Shown here: piece by piece, positions 1-9,013 of the stretch | How the letters are laid out: every line of letters starts with the position of its first letter | How positions within the stretch are numbered: the first letter of the stretch is position 1 | Assembly (NCBI RefSeq): GCF_001894825.1 | Contig: NZ_BCWY01000041.1 | Location: 20,249-84,248 of the forward strand | DNA from: Rhodococcus jostii NBRC 16295 | GTDB taxonomy: Bacteria; Actinomycetota; Actinomycetes; Mycobacteriales; Mycobacteriaceae | Direction: 5' to 3' | Length of the DNA stretch: 64,000 bases | Made by a program: the position numbers and the translations under genes | Notes under the pieces: generated by a model | What the model was told of the DNA's origin: nothing | Seen by the model: only the letters and a program-made list of their open reading frames with translations | Database searches by the model: none

Positions 1-635
1 AGAAACTGGGCCGACGAATCGTCGCCCGGCAAGCGGACGTACGCGACTTCGAGGCCTTGACGGCTGCGGTGCAGGCGGGCGTCACGGAGCTTGGTCACCT
101 CGACATCGTATGTGCCAATGCGGGTATCGTGATTCAGAAAGCCGACATAACGGGGCGAGACATCCCCGCCGAACGCTGGCGCGACGTCATCGATATCAAC
201 CTGACCGGGGTTTGGCACACCCTCAAGGCAGCCCTCCCACCGATGATCGATCAGGGCACCGGCGGTGCCATCGTGATCACATCGTCGACCGCCGGCCTCA
301 AAGGAATGCCCCATATCGCCGACTACTCGGCAACAAAGCACGGCGTCGTCGGCCTGATGAAAACGTTCGCCCAAGAGTTGGCTCCGCATCGAATCCGCGT
401 CAATACCGTGCACCCCACCGGTGTGCGAACCCCGATGGTGGAGAACTCGATGACGAGATCGTTCATGGCACAGATCTCTGACCGTTCGGACAAGATCGGC
501 CTGGAGAACCTGCTTCCCGTCGACATGGTGGAACCGGTTGACGTGAGCAACGCGGTCCTCTGGTTGGTGTCGGAGGCAGGACGCTACGTGACTGGCGCGT
601 CGATTCCCATCGACGCCGGATTCACCACTAGATGA
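1..635 (+). CDS. SDR family oxidoreductase, 5' end outside window
   Basis: This is the C-terminal part of a short-chain dehydrogenase/reductase. The reading frame is open from base 3, so the true start and the Rossmann glycine motif lie before the window. Visible hallmarks are the NAG motif (CANAGI), the catalytic Ser in the TSSTAG segment, and the YSATK catalytic Tyr/Lys pair. The C-terminal ending YVTGASIPIDAGFTTR is typical of the actinobacterial SDRs that are often annotated as mycofactocin-coupled; that subfamily call is inference. The substrate is probably a secondary alcohol or ketone and cannot be told from sequence. The gene converges on the acyl-CoA dehydrogenase that follows, and its stop codon sits inside a long hairpin. 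Confidence 0.9.
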   Translation, partial: KLGRRIVARQADVRDFEALTAAVQAGVTELGHLDIVCANAGIVIQKADITGRDIPAERWRDVIDINLTGVWHTLKAALPPMIDQGTGGAIVITSSTAGLKGMPHIADYSATKHGVVGLMKTFAQELAPHRIRVNTVHPTGVRTPMVENSMTRSFMAQISDRSDKIGLENLLPVDMVEPVDVSNAVLWLVSEAGRYVTGASIPIDAGFTTR

Positions 636-672
636 TTCGGCGACCACGCTCCGTCTGTGGTCGCCGAATCAT
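632..672. terminator. Long perfect hairpin between convergent genes
   Basis: Two perfectly complementary 16-base arms (632-647 and 657-672) flank a 9-base loop, and the first arm includes the stop codon of the SDR. There is no T-tract on either side. A second weaker hairpin follows (699-707 with 722-730). The position between convergent genes suggests a bidirectional terminator or an RNA-stabilising element. Confidence 0.6.
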
Positions 673-746
673 GCCAACCCGTTCGCACGTGACCTCGTCG
701 CCGACGCGGCGACGAGACTCTGCGTCGGCGATTCGGATCGGAACTG

Positions 747-1961
747 TCACACCCGGGTTTTTCCGATCTCCCTCTTGGCGAGGGAGTTGATGTGCACCTC
801 GTCGGGTCCATCCGCCAGACGGAGGGTGCGTAGCGCCGAATGAAACTCGGCTAAGGGCGTATCCTGTGAGACGCCCGCACCACCGAAGATCTGGATTGCG
901 TCGTCGAGGATCTGTTGGACGGTAGCGGGCACCGAGATCTTGATTGCCTGGATTTCGGTGTGTGCTCCCTGATTACCAACTGTGTCCATCAGCCAGGCCG
1001 TCTTGAGTGTCAGGAGCCGATTCTGTTCGATTGCGATCCGGGCTCTGGCGATCTTCTCGCGCACGACGCCCTGGTCGGACAGTGGACGGCCGAACGCCGT
1101 CCGGCTGGTGGCCCGCCTTACCATGAGTTCCAGCGCTCGCTCGGCCACGCCCAGCGACCGCATGCAGTGGTGGATGCGACCGGGACCGAGACGAGCTTGG
1201 GCGATCGCAAACCCCTCGCCCTCACCTTTGATGAGGTTTTCCGCCGGCACCCGCACGTTGTCGAACACCACCTCCGCGTGGCCACCGTGGTCGCGGTCCT
1301 CGTAGCCGAAGACCGTCAGTGCCCGCAGCACAGTCACACCTGGGGTGTCACGCGGGACCAGGATCATCGATTGCTGGCGGTGCCGATCGGCGCTGGGATC
1401 GGACTTCCCCATCACGATGAAGATCTCGGAATTCGGGTTCATCGCACCCGTGGACCACCACTTGCGGCCGTTGATGACGTATTCGTCGCCGACGCGGGTG
1501 ATCTCGGTTTCGATATTGGCGGCATCCGAGGATGCGACTGCGGGTTCGGTCATGCAGAAGGTCGATCGGATCTGGCCGTGCAGCAGCGGCTCCAACCAAC
1601 GGGACTTCTGTTGTGGAGTACCGAACTCGTTGAGTACTTCCATGTTTCCGGTGTCGGGAGCCTGGCAGTTGAATGCGACCGGGGCGAGTCTGTGGCTGCG
1701 ACCCATTAGCTCGGCCAATGGTGCATATTGCAGATTGGTCAGTCCAGCACCCCGGTCGCCCGGCAGGAACAGATTCCATAGACCTTGCTCGCGCGCGAGC
1801 CTGCGTAGATCGCCGATGATCGGCGGAACCGACCAGTCCTCGGGATTCCGTGCTGTGAGCTGTTTCTCGAGGACCTCCTCGGCCGGAAACACATGCTCAT
1901 CGAGAAATGCCTGCAGGCGCGCCATGAGAGAGACGGTGGTGCTGTCGAATTCGAAGTCCAT
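747..1961 (-). CDS. Acyl-CoA dehydrogenase, ACAD10/11-like
   Basis: This is a 404-residue FAD-dependent acyl-CoA dehydrogenase. The segment FCMTEPAVASSD near residue 140 is the FAD/substrate-loop signature, and the C-terminal LRLADGPDEVH motif is characteristic of the ACAD10/ACAD11-type branch. The frame is open for 72 more codons upstream. I chose the ATG at 1961 because AAAGGA lies just before it and the resulting protein has the usual family length. ACAD10/11 enzymes are reported to work with an aminoglycoside-phosphotransferase-like kinase domain on 4-hydroxyacyl-CoA. A remnant of such a kinase gene lies at 25.7 kb. The following small gene (2201-2560) and SDR are on the same strand and may be co-transcribed. 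Confidence 0.9.
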   Translation of the reverse strand: MDFEFDSTTVSLMARLQAFLDEHVFPAEEVLEKQLTARNPEDWSVPPIIGDLRRLAREQGLWNLFLPGDRGAGLTNLQYAPLAELMGRSHRLAPVAFNCQAPDTGNMEVLNEFGTPQQKSRWLEPLLHGQIRSTFCMTEPAVASSDAANIETEITRVGDEYVINGRKWWSTGAMNPNSEIFIVMGKSDPSADRHRQQSMILVPRDTPGVTVLRALTVFGYEDRDHGGHAEVVFDNVRVPAENLIKGEGEGFAIAQARLGPGRIHHCMRSLGVAERALELMVRRATSRTAFGRPLSDQGVVREKIARARIAIEQNRLLTLKTAWLMDTVGNQGAHTEIQAIKISVPATVQQILDDAIQIFGGAGVSQDTPLAEFHSALRTLRLADGPDEVHINSLAKREIGKTRV

Positions 1962-2200
1962 CGGAGTCCTTTGCGGTCCGTCGATCAGGGCGGTGGAAGG
2001 TACATGCAGCGGTAGGCGTCCCGGATCGTCAAGATGCATTGGGGAATTCGCGGTACCGTACGAGACACGTTCGTCGAACTCCGGAGTATCGATCCGTGGC
2101 AGCTGCCGCAGGGTCGCAGGGCCGCGCGCCATGGTGGAGTGGACATATCGCTGATAGACCGGGATCAAGTCCACCAAAGGTCGCGGCCCATCGTCAGCCG

Positions 2201-2560
2201 CTAGTCCGGCGCCGCGACCTCTTCCAGCTTAACAATCTGATAGTTCTTGCCCAAATACTGTTCGTCAGTGCCGAATTCAGCCCACTGCTCTTCCCATTTG
2301 ACAATGAAGTCCTTGATCTTCTGATTGTCTTCGAACATCTTGAAGGGTTCATCGCCCTCTACGACAATGAAATCGATGTACTTGAATCCGACCGATCCTA
2401 AGTTCTCCTCAACGACCTTCCAATTGGAATATCGGACTACGCCTGGGATGCTGTTGTAAAACGGCGTATCGACTTCGCGACAGAACTCGTCGTACTCCTC
2501 CTCGGTCCTGTCCTTCGAGATGTTATACGTAGCAAGTAGCATGAGACGTTTCGCAGTCAT
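2201..2560 (-). CDS. Small protein, probable dimeric alpha/beta-barrel fold
   Basis: This 119-residue protein begins MTAKRLMLLATYNISK, followed by acidic and aromatic segments with conserved-looking GVVRYSNW and YIDFIVVE strands. The pattern resembles small EthD/HapK-like ferredoxin-fold (dimeric alpha/beta-barrel) proteins found next to catabolic genes. I cannot name the exact family. The start at 2560 is supported by GGGAAGG just upstream. The coding sequence looks less GC-rich at third positions than its neighbours, which may mean separate acquisition. It sits between an acyl-CoA dehydrogenase and an SDR on the same strand. Its function is unknown; such proteins are often isomerases, cyclases or heme/aromatic-binding accessory proteins. 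Confidence 0.7.
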   Translation of the reverse strand: MTAKRLMLLATYNISKDRTEEEYDEFCREVDTPFYNSIPGVVRYSNWKVVEENLGSVGFKYIDFIVVEGDEPFKMFEDNQKIKDFIVKWEEQWAEFGTDEQYLGKNYQIVKLEEVAAPD

Positions 2561-2655
2561 CGCTGCCTTCCCGCAGGATATCCCTGCCAATAGTGGGGTT
2601 TTAGGGCGGCTGCCCTCAGCGGCCTGTCGACCGCGTTGCTGATCGGATCGTGCGG

Positions 2656-3396
2656 TTATCTGTAACCGCCGTCGAGTTTGAGGATCGATCCGGTGCAGAA
2701 GGATGAGGCATCCGTGGCGAAGTAGAGGGCTGCACCGATGATTTCATCGGGGTTGCCGGGCCGTCCTAGTGCACTGCTCGTCGTGAAATGGGCGCGCATA
2801 TCCGGTGTCCACGCCTCGGCAATATCGGTGAGAAAGGGTCCACACTGGATCGTGTTCACCCGGACCGTCGGACCGAATGCCTGTGCAAGTCCGGCGGTGA
2901 GCGTGTTGAGGCCGGCTTTGGCCGCTGCATAGGGGAGTGCCTGTGGATCGGGGAGGCTTGCCTCGACCGAACTGATGTTGATGACAGATCCGCCGTCTGC
3001 CGCTGCCATCCGTGATCCGATCGCTGACGCCAGTCGGAAAGGGCCCTTCAGGTTGACGCCGATCACCTTGTCGAATAGAGATTCGCTGACTTGGTCGAGA
3101 CTGGGGTATAGGGGTGAGAGACCAGCATTGTTTACCAACACATCAACGCGGCCGAACTCGGCGTATGCCGATTGGACCAGTGCATCGCATTGCGCCCAGT
3201 CGCTCACGTTGCATGCCACGGGGAGTGCTTTCCGGTCGTACCGCTCACGCACTGTTGCGGCCAACTTCTCGCAGTTGTCGATCTTGCGGCTCGCAATGAT
3301 CACATCGGCGCCCTCCGACGCGAAGGCCTCGATCATGGCCTTGCCCATTCCGCGACTGCCTCCGGTAACCAACGCCACCTTGCCGCGCATTCTCAC
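2656..3396 (-). CDS. SDR family oxidoreductase
   Basis: This is a classical short-chain dehydrogenase of about 246 residues. It has the N-terminal cofactor motif TGGSRGMG, the NNAG motif, the catalytic Ser in NISSVEAS, and the PYAAAKAG Tyr/Lys pair. The C-terminal GSILKLDGGYR is the usual SDR ending. A GTG at 3396 has GGGAG at a good distance, while the ATG at 3390 is the alternative. A perfect inverted repeat with ACTAACG arms lies 25 bases upstream and is probably its operator. The gene is the first of a likely leftward unit that continues into the small protein and the acyl-CoA dehydrogenase. It probably oxidises a hydroxyacyl intermediate; the substrate is unknown. Confidence 0.9.
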   Translation of the reverse strand: MRMRGKVALVTGGSRGMGKAMIEAFASEGADVIIASRKIDNCEKLAATVRERYDRKALPVACNVSDWAQCDALVQSAYAEFGRVDVLVNNAGLSPLYPSLDQVSESLFDKVIGVNLKGPFRLASAIGSRMAAADGGSVINISSVEASLPDPQALPYAAAKAGLNTLTAGLAQAFGPTVRVNTIQCGPFLTDIAEAWTPDMRAHFTTSSALGRPGNPDEIIGAALYFATDASSFCTGSILKLDGGYR

Positions 3397-3420
3397 GTCG
3401 GTCGTCTCCCTCGAATCTCT

Positions 3421-3452
3421 GGCTACACTAACGATCAACCGTTAGTGTAGCC
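3421..3452. promoter_or_regulatory. Perfect inverted repeat, probable TetR-type operator
   Basis: Two 13-base arms (GGCTACACTAACG and its exact complement) flank the spacer ATCAAC. The core 3427-3444 matches the 18-bp CTAACG-type element found upstream of other catabolic units in this window. It lies immediately upstream of the leftward SDR gene, so an operator is more likely than a terminator for the MFS gene. Confidence 0.7.
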
Positions 3453-3531
3453 AATGGCGATAAAGTGTCAACCGCATCCCCGTCGAAACTGGCGTGTGCA
3501 AGTCCGAGGAAGAGGGGCGTCCGCACGAAAA

Positions 3532-4710
3532 TCACCCACGGGATGTACTTGCCGGAACGAGTACCACCGCCACGGCAGGAAAGACCGCCGCGACGCAGAA
3601 CGCTGCGGCGTAGCCGCCGCCGCTGACGATGACAAGGCCCAGAACAGGCGGTGTAGTCGCGGACGTCAGGGTCTGGATTGTGTTCTGCACTCCCATGGCT
3701 CGGCCGGACCATGCCTTGCCGGCCAGTTCCGCGGCAGCGGTGAAGCCAAGTCCGTTGGGGCTCACGGTGATCACTGCCGCAAGCGTGAGCCCGACGACCA
3801 CCAACCACGGCCAACTCGCATCACCCAACGCCACCAGAAGCATCACCGCCGCACTGGCGCAGGCGATCTGACGAATCGGGCGGAAGCGGCTACCCACCCG
3901 ATCCGACCAGTAACCAGCGCCGACCCTGCCCAACGCGCCGAACACCTGCACGCCGGCGAGGAACCAACCAGCGCGCACCGCATCCCAGTGCTGGACTGTC
4001 ACCAGATATACGGGTGCAAACGCAGACACCGCGAACTGCGGGACCACCAACAGTGCGCTCGCTCCGTGTAGCCGCCAGAGGGTCGAACCACGATAGGGCG
4101 AAACGGCCGGGGTAGTATCCGTGTCGCCCGCGTTCTCTCTCGGCGGATCGATGACGAGCACGGCGACCATTCCTGCGACCACGAGTGCGAGGCCCGCTGG
4201 AAACCATAACGCAGCCCGTAGGCCCCACTCATCGGCAATCGGCGGCAGGGTAAGCCCCGCAAGCCCCATACCGAGCGGCTGGGCGGTCTGCCGAACACCC
4301 ATGGCAAACCCCCGCTCGGTCGCGTCGAACCAACCCATCACTACTCGACCGCTGGCTGCATTGACCGAACTTGCGCACGCTCCCGCAAGCAGAAACAGGA
4401 CAAACTGTGCCGCCAGGTCACGGGTCGCGAACGCGGCGAATCCAATCACCACGCCCGAACTGCCAAGGCCGAGCGCCATGATCAGCCGCTCACCGAAGGC
4501 GTCGGCCGCAGCGCCCCACAGAATCAGTGTCGCTACGAACCCGACGCTCGGCGCTGCCACGATCATTCCTGCCTGCGTAAGCGAAAGCCCCTCGGAAGCA
4601 AGTAAAGTTGGGACCAGAAACGGGATCCCGAAGGCAAAGACGCAGTTGGCGGCTTGAGCGAGAAGCCCGAGAATGAGAATCAACCACCGTCGCGGAGGCT
4701 TAACCGGCAT
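3532..4710 (-). CDS. MFS transporter
   Basis: This is a major facilitator superfamily carrier of about 392 residues with roughly twelve hydrophobic segments. It has a central hydrophilic loop (near residues 200-220) rich in Asp, Thr and Pro that separates two six-helix halves. The first loop contains GAAADAFGERL, a degenerate form of the MFS loop 2-3 motif. The ATG at 4710 follows GGGAGCGGGA; a GTG at 4722 is also possible. It is divergent from the acyl-CoA dehydrogenase at 4861, and an ACTAACG-type operator lies between them. The context suggests uptake of the compound degraded by the surrounding pathway, but the substrate cannot be read from sequence. Confidence 0.88.
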   Translation of the reverse strand: MPVKPPRRWLILILGLLAQAANCVFAFGIPFLVPTLLASEGLSLTQAGMIVAAPSVGFVATLILWGAAADAFGERLIMALGLGSSGVVIGFAAFATRDLAAQFVLFLLAGACASSVNAASGRVVMGWFDATERGFAMGVRQTAQPLGMGLAGLTLPPIADEWGLRAALWFPAGLALVVAGMVAVLVIDPPRENAGDTDTTPAVSPYRGSTLWRLHGASALLVVPQFAVSAFAPVYLVTVQHWDAVRAGWFLAGVQVFGALGRVGAGYWSDRVGSRFRPIRQIACASAAVMLLVALGDASWPWLVVVGLTLAAVITVSPNGLGFTAAAELAGKAWSGRAMGVQNTIQTLTSATTPPVLGLVIVSGGGYAAAFCVAAVFPAVAVVLVPASTSRG

Positions 4711-4735
4711 TCCCGCTCCCACCCGTCATCGTGAT

Positions 4736-4760
4736 ACTAACGAGTGTACGTAAGCGTTAC
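4736..4760. promoter_or_regulatory. CTAACG-type operator between divergent genes
   Basis: CTAACGAGTGTACGTAAG (4737-4754) fits the 18-bp element seen at 3427, 15253, 15528 and 19733. It lies 26 bases upstream of the MFS start and about 105 bases upstream of the acyl-CoA dehydrogenase start, so it could control both. Confidence 0.6.
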
Positions 4761-4860
4761 ACAATCAACAACCACGGCGATCGGGTGGTGGATCCCGCGC
4801 AGCTGCGCCGTCACCGTCACCGTCACCGTCACCAGAGACTACGAAATGCGAGGAATCAGA

Positions 4861-6027
4861 GTGGAGTTCGACCTGAATGAGGAGCAGCAGCTATTCCGGG
4901 ACAGCGTCCGGCGGTGGGTAGACCGGGAGGCGCCCAAGCCGTGGGCGCGCGAGCTGGAGAAGGATGAACACACTTTTCCTCACGCATTGTGGGACAAGTT
5001 CACCGCAGCAGGATTCCACGGCATCGGTGTGGCCGAGCAGTACGGGGGTCAGGGCGGGGACATCATGACCCAGATGATCCTGGCGCGGGAACTCGCGCGG
5101 TCATTGGCCGGACTGACTTGGGTGTGGGGAATCACTTCGTTTGCGGGAGGTAAGTCGGTCGGGTTGTACGGCACCGAACAGCAGAAGCTAAGGCACCTGC
5201 CCGCCATCGCCGAGGGTCGCGAAAAGTGGGCAATCGCGTTCACCGAGCCAGGGGGCGGTACTGACCTACTCGGCGCAATGCGCACGAAGGCGACGAAGAT
5301 CGACGGCGGATGGGTGCTCAATGGACACAAGACCTGGAGTTCGATGGCGCACGTAGCGGACTACATTCTCCTCCTGGCGCGCTCCGATGAGTACACCGAG
5401 AAGCGGCACCAGGGTGTGTCACTGTTCATCCTTCCCGCCAAGAGCGAGGGTGTGACGACATGCGAGATCCCCAAGCTCGGTATGCGATCGCTGGGATCAT
5501 GTGATGTCTATCTGGACAATGTCTTCGTCGCGGACGAGAACCTTTTGGGGGAGCCCAACCGCGCCTGGTACATGCTGCTGCCCACACTGAACAACGAGCG
5601 CATCATGCTGTCGTCGTTCTGTGTGGGGATCATGGACGGGGTCCTGGAAGATGCGTTGCGATTTGTACAGGACCGTGAGGCATTCGGCGGGCCGATCGCG
5701 CGCTTCCAGTCGCTGCAGCATCACATCGCCAACATCCTGATGTGGCGTGACCAAGCGGAGCTCATGGTATATCGAGCGGCGTGGTTGCAGTCACGCGGTC
5801 GGCCGTGCGGGCAGGAAACCAACATGGCCAAGGTCGTCGCCTCGGAATTGGGCAGCCGCGCCGCGGACCTGGGGTTGCAGATTCTCGGGGGTATGGGTTA
5901 CTCGGCCGAGACGGATATGCAGCGTTACTGGCGCGACGCACGCTTGTACCGGATCGGGCCGGTGACAAACGAGATGGCCCGTAACAGCATCGCCGAAGGT
6001 CTTGGACTGCCAAGGTCGTTCTCTTGA
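4861..6027 (+). CDS. Acyl-CoA dehydrogenase
   Basis: This is a 388-residue acyl-CoA dehydrogenase family flavoprotein. It starts at GTG (EFDLNEEQQLFRDSV), with GAGGAA five bases upstream; the frame is open further upstream without a better site. The FAD-loop signature is AIAFTEPGGGTDL near residue 135, and the C-terminal helix carries LQILGGMGYSAETDMQRYWRDAR. At the position where many members have EGT(N/S)EI this protein has IGPVTNEM, so the catalytic base may lie elsewhere, as in isovaleryl- or citronellyl-type enzymes. It is divergent from the MFS carrier, sharing a candidate operator. Its role is alpha,beta-desaturation of an acyl-CoA; chain type is unknown. Confidence 0.9.
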   Translation: MEFDLNEEQQLFRDSVRRWVDREAPKPWARELEKDEHTFPHALWDKFTAAGFHGIGVAEQYGGQGGDIMTQMILARELARSLAGLTWVWGITSFAGGKSVGLYGTEQQKLRHLPAIAEGREKWAIAFTEPGGGTDLLGAMRTKATKIDGGWVLNGHKTWSSMAHVADYILLLARSDEYTEKRHQGVSLFILPAKSEGVTTCEIPKLGMRSLGSCDVYLDNVFVADENLLGEPNRAWYMLLPTLNNERIMLSSFCVGIMDGVLEDALRFVQDREAFGGPIARFQSLQHHIANILMWRDQAELMVYRAAWLQSRGRPCGQETNMAKVVASELGSRAADLGLQILGGMGYSAETDMQRYWRDARLYRIGPVTNEMARNSIAEGLGLPRSFS

Positions 6028-6555
6028 CCGCCGTCTCATGCAACACCGCCTGGCTGGCGCACAGCGCCGGTACACGAACCTCGGTTGCCTCGAGTCACGG
6101 ATGCGCGCGAAGGGACCGCGAGGGGCCAGCCGAAATTCCGCGACAAGGAGCCGACGTTCGGGATGGGGTGCCGACCGTGGTTGATCCTGCGCATGGCCAA
6201 TCTGTGTTCGTGCCCGGAATCGTGTTTGGTCACCCTTCTGGCGATGTCCACCGAGGTCATGCTCGGCGTCGAATTGACAGCATCCCACGATCAGGCTGGG
6301 CGGCCACCGATGTCAACTCAGGTACGGGAGGAGTCTGACTTCCGTCTGGATTCCGCTCCGCCACTTGGTCAATTCCCGAGGCGGATGGCACTCTGCTCAT
6401 GCTGGACTGGCCCGGAGTAGCTTCAACCGTGTGATCGAGTGCGACGGTCCAGAGCGCCCTCAGCTCAGATTCGTGCGTCGCCGGCCATCCTCGGAGACAG
6501 CAACTCAGTCATTGGCCGGACCCTGCCCGGATACAGCGCGGCACCCGCAAAAGCT
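6028..6555. other. Intergenic stretch without recognisable gene
   Basis: About 530 bases between the acyl-CoA dehydrogenase and sodA. Several short open frames exist on both strands but none resembles a known protein, has a convincing start signal, or shows clear coding bias. It may be decayed sequence. Confidence 0.5.
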
Positions 6556-6559
6556 GCCA

Positions 6560-6585
6560 CCCCGGACCGTGCAGACGGTCCGGGG
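6560..6585. terminator. Hairpin terminator downstream of sodA
   Basis: Eleven-base perfect arms (CCCCGGACCGT and its complement) surround a GCAG loop. Read on the minus strand it lies about 30 bases after the sodA stop and is followed by a short CTTTTG run, consistent with an intrinsic terminator. Confidence 0.65.
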
Positions 6586-6616
6586 CGGCGGCTTACCTGT
6601 AATCAGGCGGAGACGA

Positions 6617-7230
6617 TCAGTTCGGCACTAGGGTGCGGGCCGTGTCGAAGCGCTCGGCGGCGTCCGCCCAATTGACGACGTTCCACCAGGCCTTGATGTA
6701 GTCCGGTTTGACGTTCTTGTACTGCAGGTAGAACGCGTGCTCCCACATATCGAGCATGGCCACGGGGATGATGCCGACCGGGGTGTTGCCCTGCTGGTCG
6801 GTCAGCTGCTGGATGACCAACTGCTCGCCGATCGTGTCGTACGCCAGGATCGCTCAGCCGAACCCTGCAGGGTCATGGCGGCTGCCGTGAAGTGCGCCTG
6901 GAACTTGTCGAACGAACCGAAATTGTTGTCGATCGCCCCGGCCAGGTCACCGGTCGGCTTATCGCCGCCGTTTGGGGCGAGGGTCTTCCAGAAGATCGAG
7001 TGGTTGGTGTGACCACCCAGGTGAAAGGCGAGGTTCTTCGACAGTGAGAGCGCCTTGCCGGCGATAGTGCCGTCCTCTCGAGCCGCTGCCAGCTGCTCGA
7101 GCGCGTCGTTTGCGCCCTTGACGTAGGTCGCGTGGTGCTTCGAGTGGTGCAGTTCCATAATCTCGCCGGAGATGTGAGGCGCGAGAGCGCCGTAGTCGTA
7201 GGGGAGGTCGGGAAGCGTGTATTCAGCCAC
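6617..7230 (-). pseudogene. sodA: Mn/Fe superoxide dismutase, frameshifted
   Basis: The N-terminal part (GTG at 7230, [15 protein letters not shown]) and the C-terminal part ([17 protein letters not shown] to the end) are both excellent matches to Mn/Fe superoxide dismutase. The metal ligands are visible: His in MELHHSKHH, His in HLGGHTNH, and Asp and His in LDMWEH. The two halves are in different frames. Near 6850-6860 the expected GSGWAILAYD coding sequence has lost one base and carries a neighbouring substitution (cgctcagccgaacc). Restoring one base gives a full-length enzyme of about 204 residues. It is therefore either a recently inactivated gene or a sequencing error, though the second change argues for true decay. 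AAAGGAC precedes the start. Confidence 0.88.
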
Positions 7231-7239
7231 GAGTTGTCT

Positions 7240-8170
7240 GTCCTTTGTAGGCGTTCGGACGCCCTGATAGTGGATGTTGGTTGAAGCGTCCAGCTCGTTC
7301 CGCGTCGATATGGGTTCCGCTCCGCAGCCCTTCTTGCCGTCGCGGGAATTACTGCGGGCCGCAACCGGGTGGTGCGTGCCGTCATCCGCGAGCTCGAGAG
7401 GCCGAACAACGCCAACCAGTCTCGGTTAGCGTGCGCGCTCAACCGCTTTGGCGTCAAGGCCCTTTCGATGCCGTCTTGCCGTCGGCGAGGCAGTCCATTG
7501 TGACGTACACCTCGCCGGTGCGAGGACCGCGTCCGTGTCGCGAAACAGGCCGGGTCGCGGGATCTTCGCACCAGTTGGCCCAGAACTGGATCTGGCTCGC
7601 CATCGTCCAACTCGCCAGCGAAGTGATCGCATGGACCCATATGCTCACCTCCCCGAGCGTCGGGCTTGCCGATGGGAGCTAAACGACTGCGACTGCGACT
7701 GCGGCTGCTGCCCATCGCCCGGCCTATCGCCAGCCGCACCCATCGCGGCTGTCAGCGCACGCACCGTTCACGGACCTGCTCACCACCGCACTCGCGGCCT
7801 CGCCGCATTGCCGGCGCCCCGCCCAACAGAACCGCTGTCAAACCGACCCGAACGGACCGTCACGGCCGGACCGTGGGCCAGGCCGCCACCGGCGACTCGG
7901 GCGGACGGCCACGCTCCGAACCCGCTACGACGACCGAGGAACACCAGTCGGAAACTGATCGGGCCGACGCGTCAACTCACCAAAATTCGAGGCTGGAACC
8001 GACGCGGCCCGCTCCTGCCGTATTCCGCTCAACCGCTTGACAGCGGCAAGATCGATGGACGATACTCACAGTCGTTAGTTAGTCCCCAATCTGGTCTTGG
8101 ACCTGATGCTGGCACGCGCCGCCAACCGCGGCAATCGCGTGCGCCAAGTCTGCCCATGGAGAGGTGAATT
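7240..8170. other. Long region with no recognisable gene
   Basis: About 930 bases between sodA and the enoyl-CoA hydratase. Long frames exist on both strands but their products are Arg/Pro/Ser-rich and resemble nothing known. There is a small GACTGC repeat near 7685. The right edge has CGTTAGTTAGT at 8073-8083, related to the ACTAACG half-sites elsewhere, and GGAGAGG before the next gene. Confidence 0.5.
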
Positions 8171-8173
8171 TTC

Positions 8174-8947
8174 GTGTCGATCGAGTCCGGGAAAGTCAAG
8201 TTCGAGATCGTGGGCAATGCCGCGCTCATAACCCTCAACGACGGAGCGCGACGCAATGCGCTCGGACCGGATATTCGAAACGGAGTACTGCAAGGACTTG
8301 ACGCAGCGTTGTCGGACGATGACGTGAATGCAATAGTTCTCACAGGATCGGGGCCAGCTTTTTGTGCCGGCGGCGACTTCCGCAACGATTTCCTCGCGGT
8401 GCGGAACGATCCGCGGGCGATCGACAGCCTACTGACCGAACTGTTCGGGCTCTTCAGGGCTATTGAGAAATGTGCAAAGCCAGTCATCTGTGCGGTGAAT
8501 GGATTTGCGCTGGCCGGTGGTATGGAGATCGTCCTGTCCAGTCATCTGGCAGTCGCCTCGTCAGAGGCGGTTTTTGGCTTACCTGAGCCCATGGTTCTTG
8601 GCGTACCCGCGGGATATGCGGTTTCTCGTATCCAGCGGCAGATTGCGAGAAAGCACGCGAACGAAATTGTTCTGCTGGGTGAGCGGCTCAGTGCACAGCG
8701 TGCGGCCGACATTGGCCTTGTGAATCGTGTGGTGCCGCCCAATGAGGTTGTTCCCGTCGCGTTGGAACTCGCGGAGAAGATCGCGCAGGCCTCGCTTATG
8801 GCTATCCAGACAAGCCTGGAATACCTTTCGGCCGGCGATACTGGTGAAGAATTACAGCATGCTCGCCGGACAGTTGGTTCGGTCTTCTGCACGCCCGATG
8901 TCGAGTCGAGAATCGATCGGTTCCTCGACCGCAGTCGGAATAAATGA
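8174..8947 (+). CDS. Enoyl-CoA hydratase/isomerase family protein
   Basis: This is a 257-residue crotonase-fold protein that starts at GTG with GGAGAGG upstream. The oxyanion-hole segments are GPAFCAGGDFRND (about residue 65) and NGFALAGGMEIVLS (about residue 115), and the segment EAVFGLPEPMVLGVPAG follows. It probably hydrates or isomerises an enoyl-CoA. It is followed 66 bases later by an acyl-CoA synthetase on the same strand, so the two likely form an activation/beta-oxidation operon. Codon use is somewhat less GC-rich than in the genes at 13-25 kb. Confidence 0.92.
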   Translation: MSIESGKVKFEIVGNAALITLNDGARRNALGPDIRNGVLQGLDAALSDDDVNAIVLTGSGPAFCAGGDFRNDFLAVRNDPRAIDSLLTELFGLFRAIEKCAKPVICAVNGFALAGGMEIVLSSHLAVASSEAVFGLPEPMVLGVPAGYAVSRIQRQIARKHANEIVLLGERLSAQRAADIGLVNRVVPPNEVVPVALELAEKIAQASLMAIQTSLEYLSAGDTGEELQHARRTVGSVFCTPDVESRIDRFLDRSRNK

Positions 8948-9013
8948 TTCGCGAGCGATCTCTTTGCTTCCGGTTTACCGGTCAGCATACAACCTGTAGG
9001 GAATGGAGCCACC

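Noticed and set aside
4810..4833. Four tandem GTCACC units before the acyl-CoA dehydrogenase
   Set aside because: Too short and simple to support a regulatory role; probably replication slippage.
6617..7230. Two separate small genes in place of sodA
   Set aside because: The two frames are consecutive parts of one SOD with a clear frameshift at the junction.
7448..8167. 239-codon rightward open frame before the enoyl-CoA hydratase
   Set aside because: Its product is Arg/Pro/Thr-rich without any domain, there is no ribosome site, and frames of this kind are common by chance at high GC.
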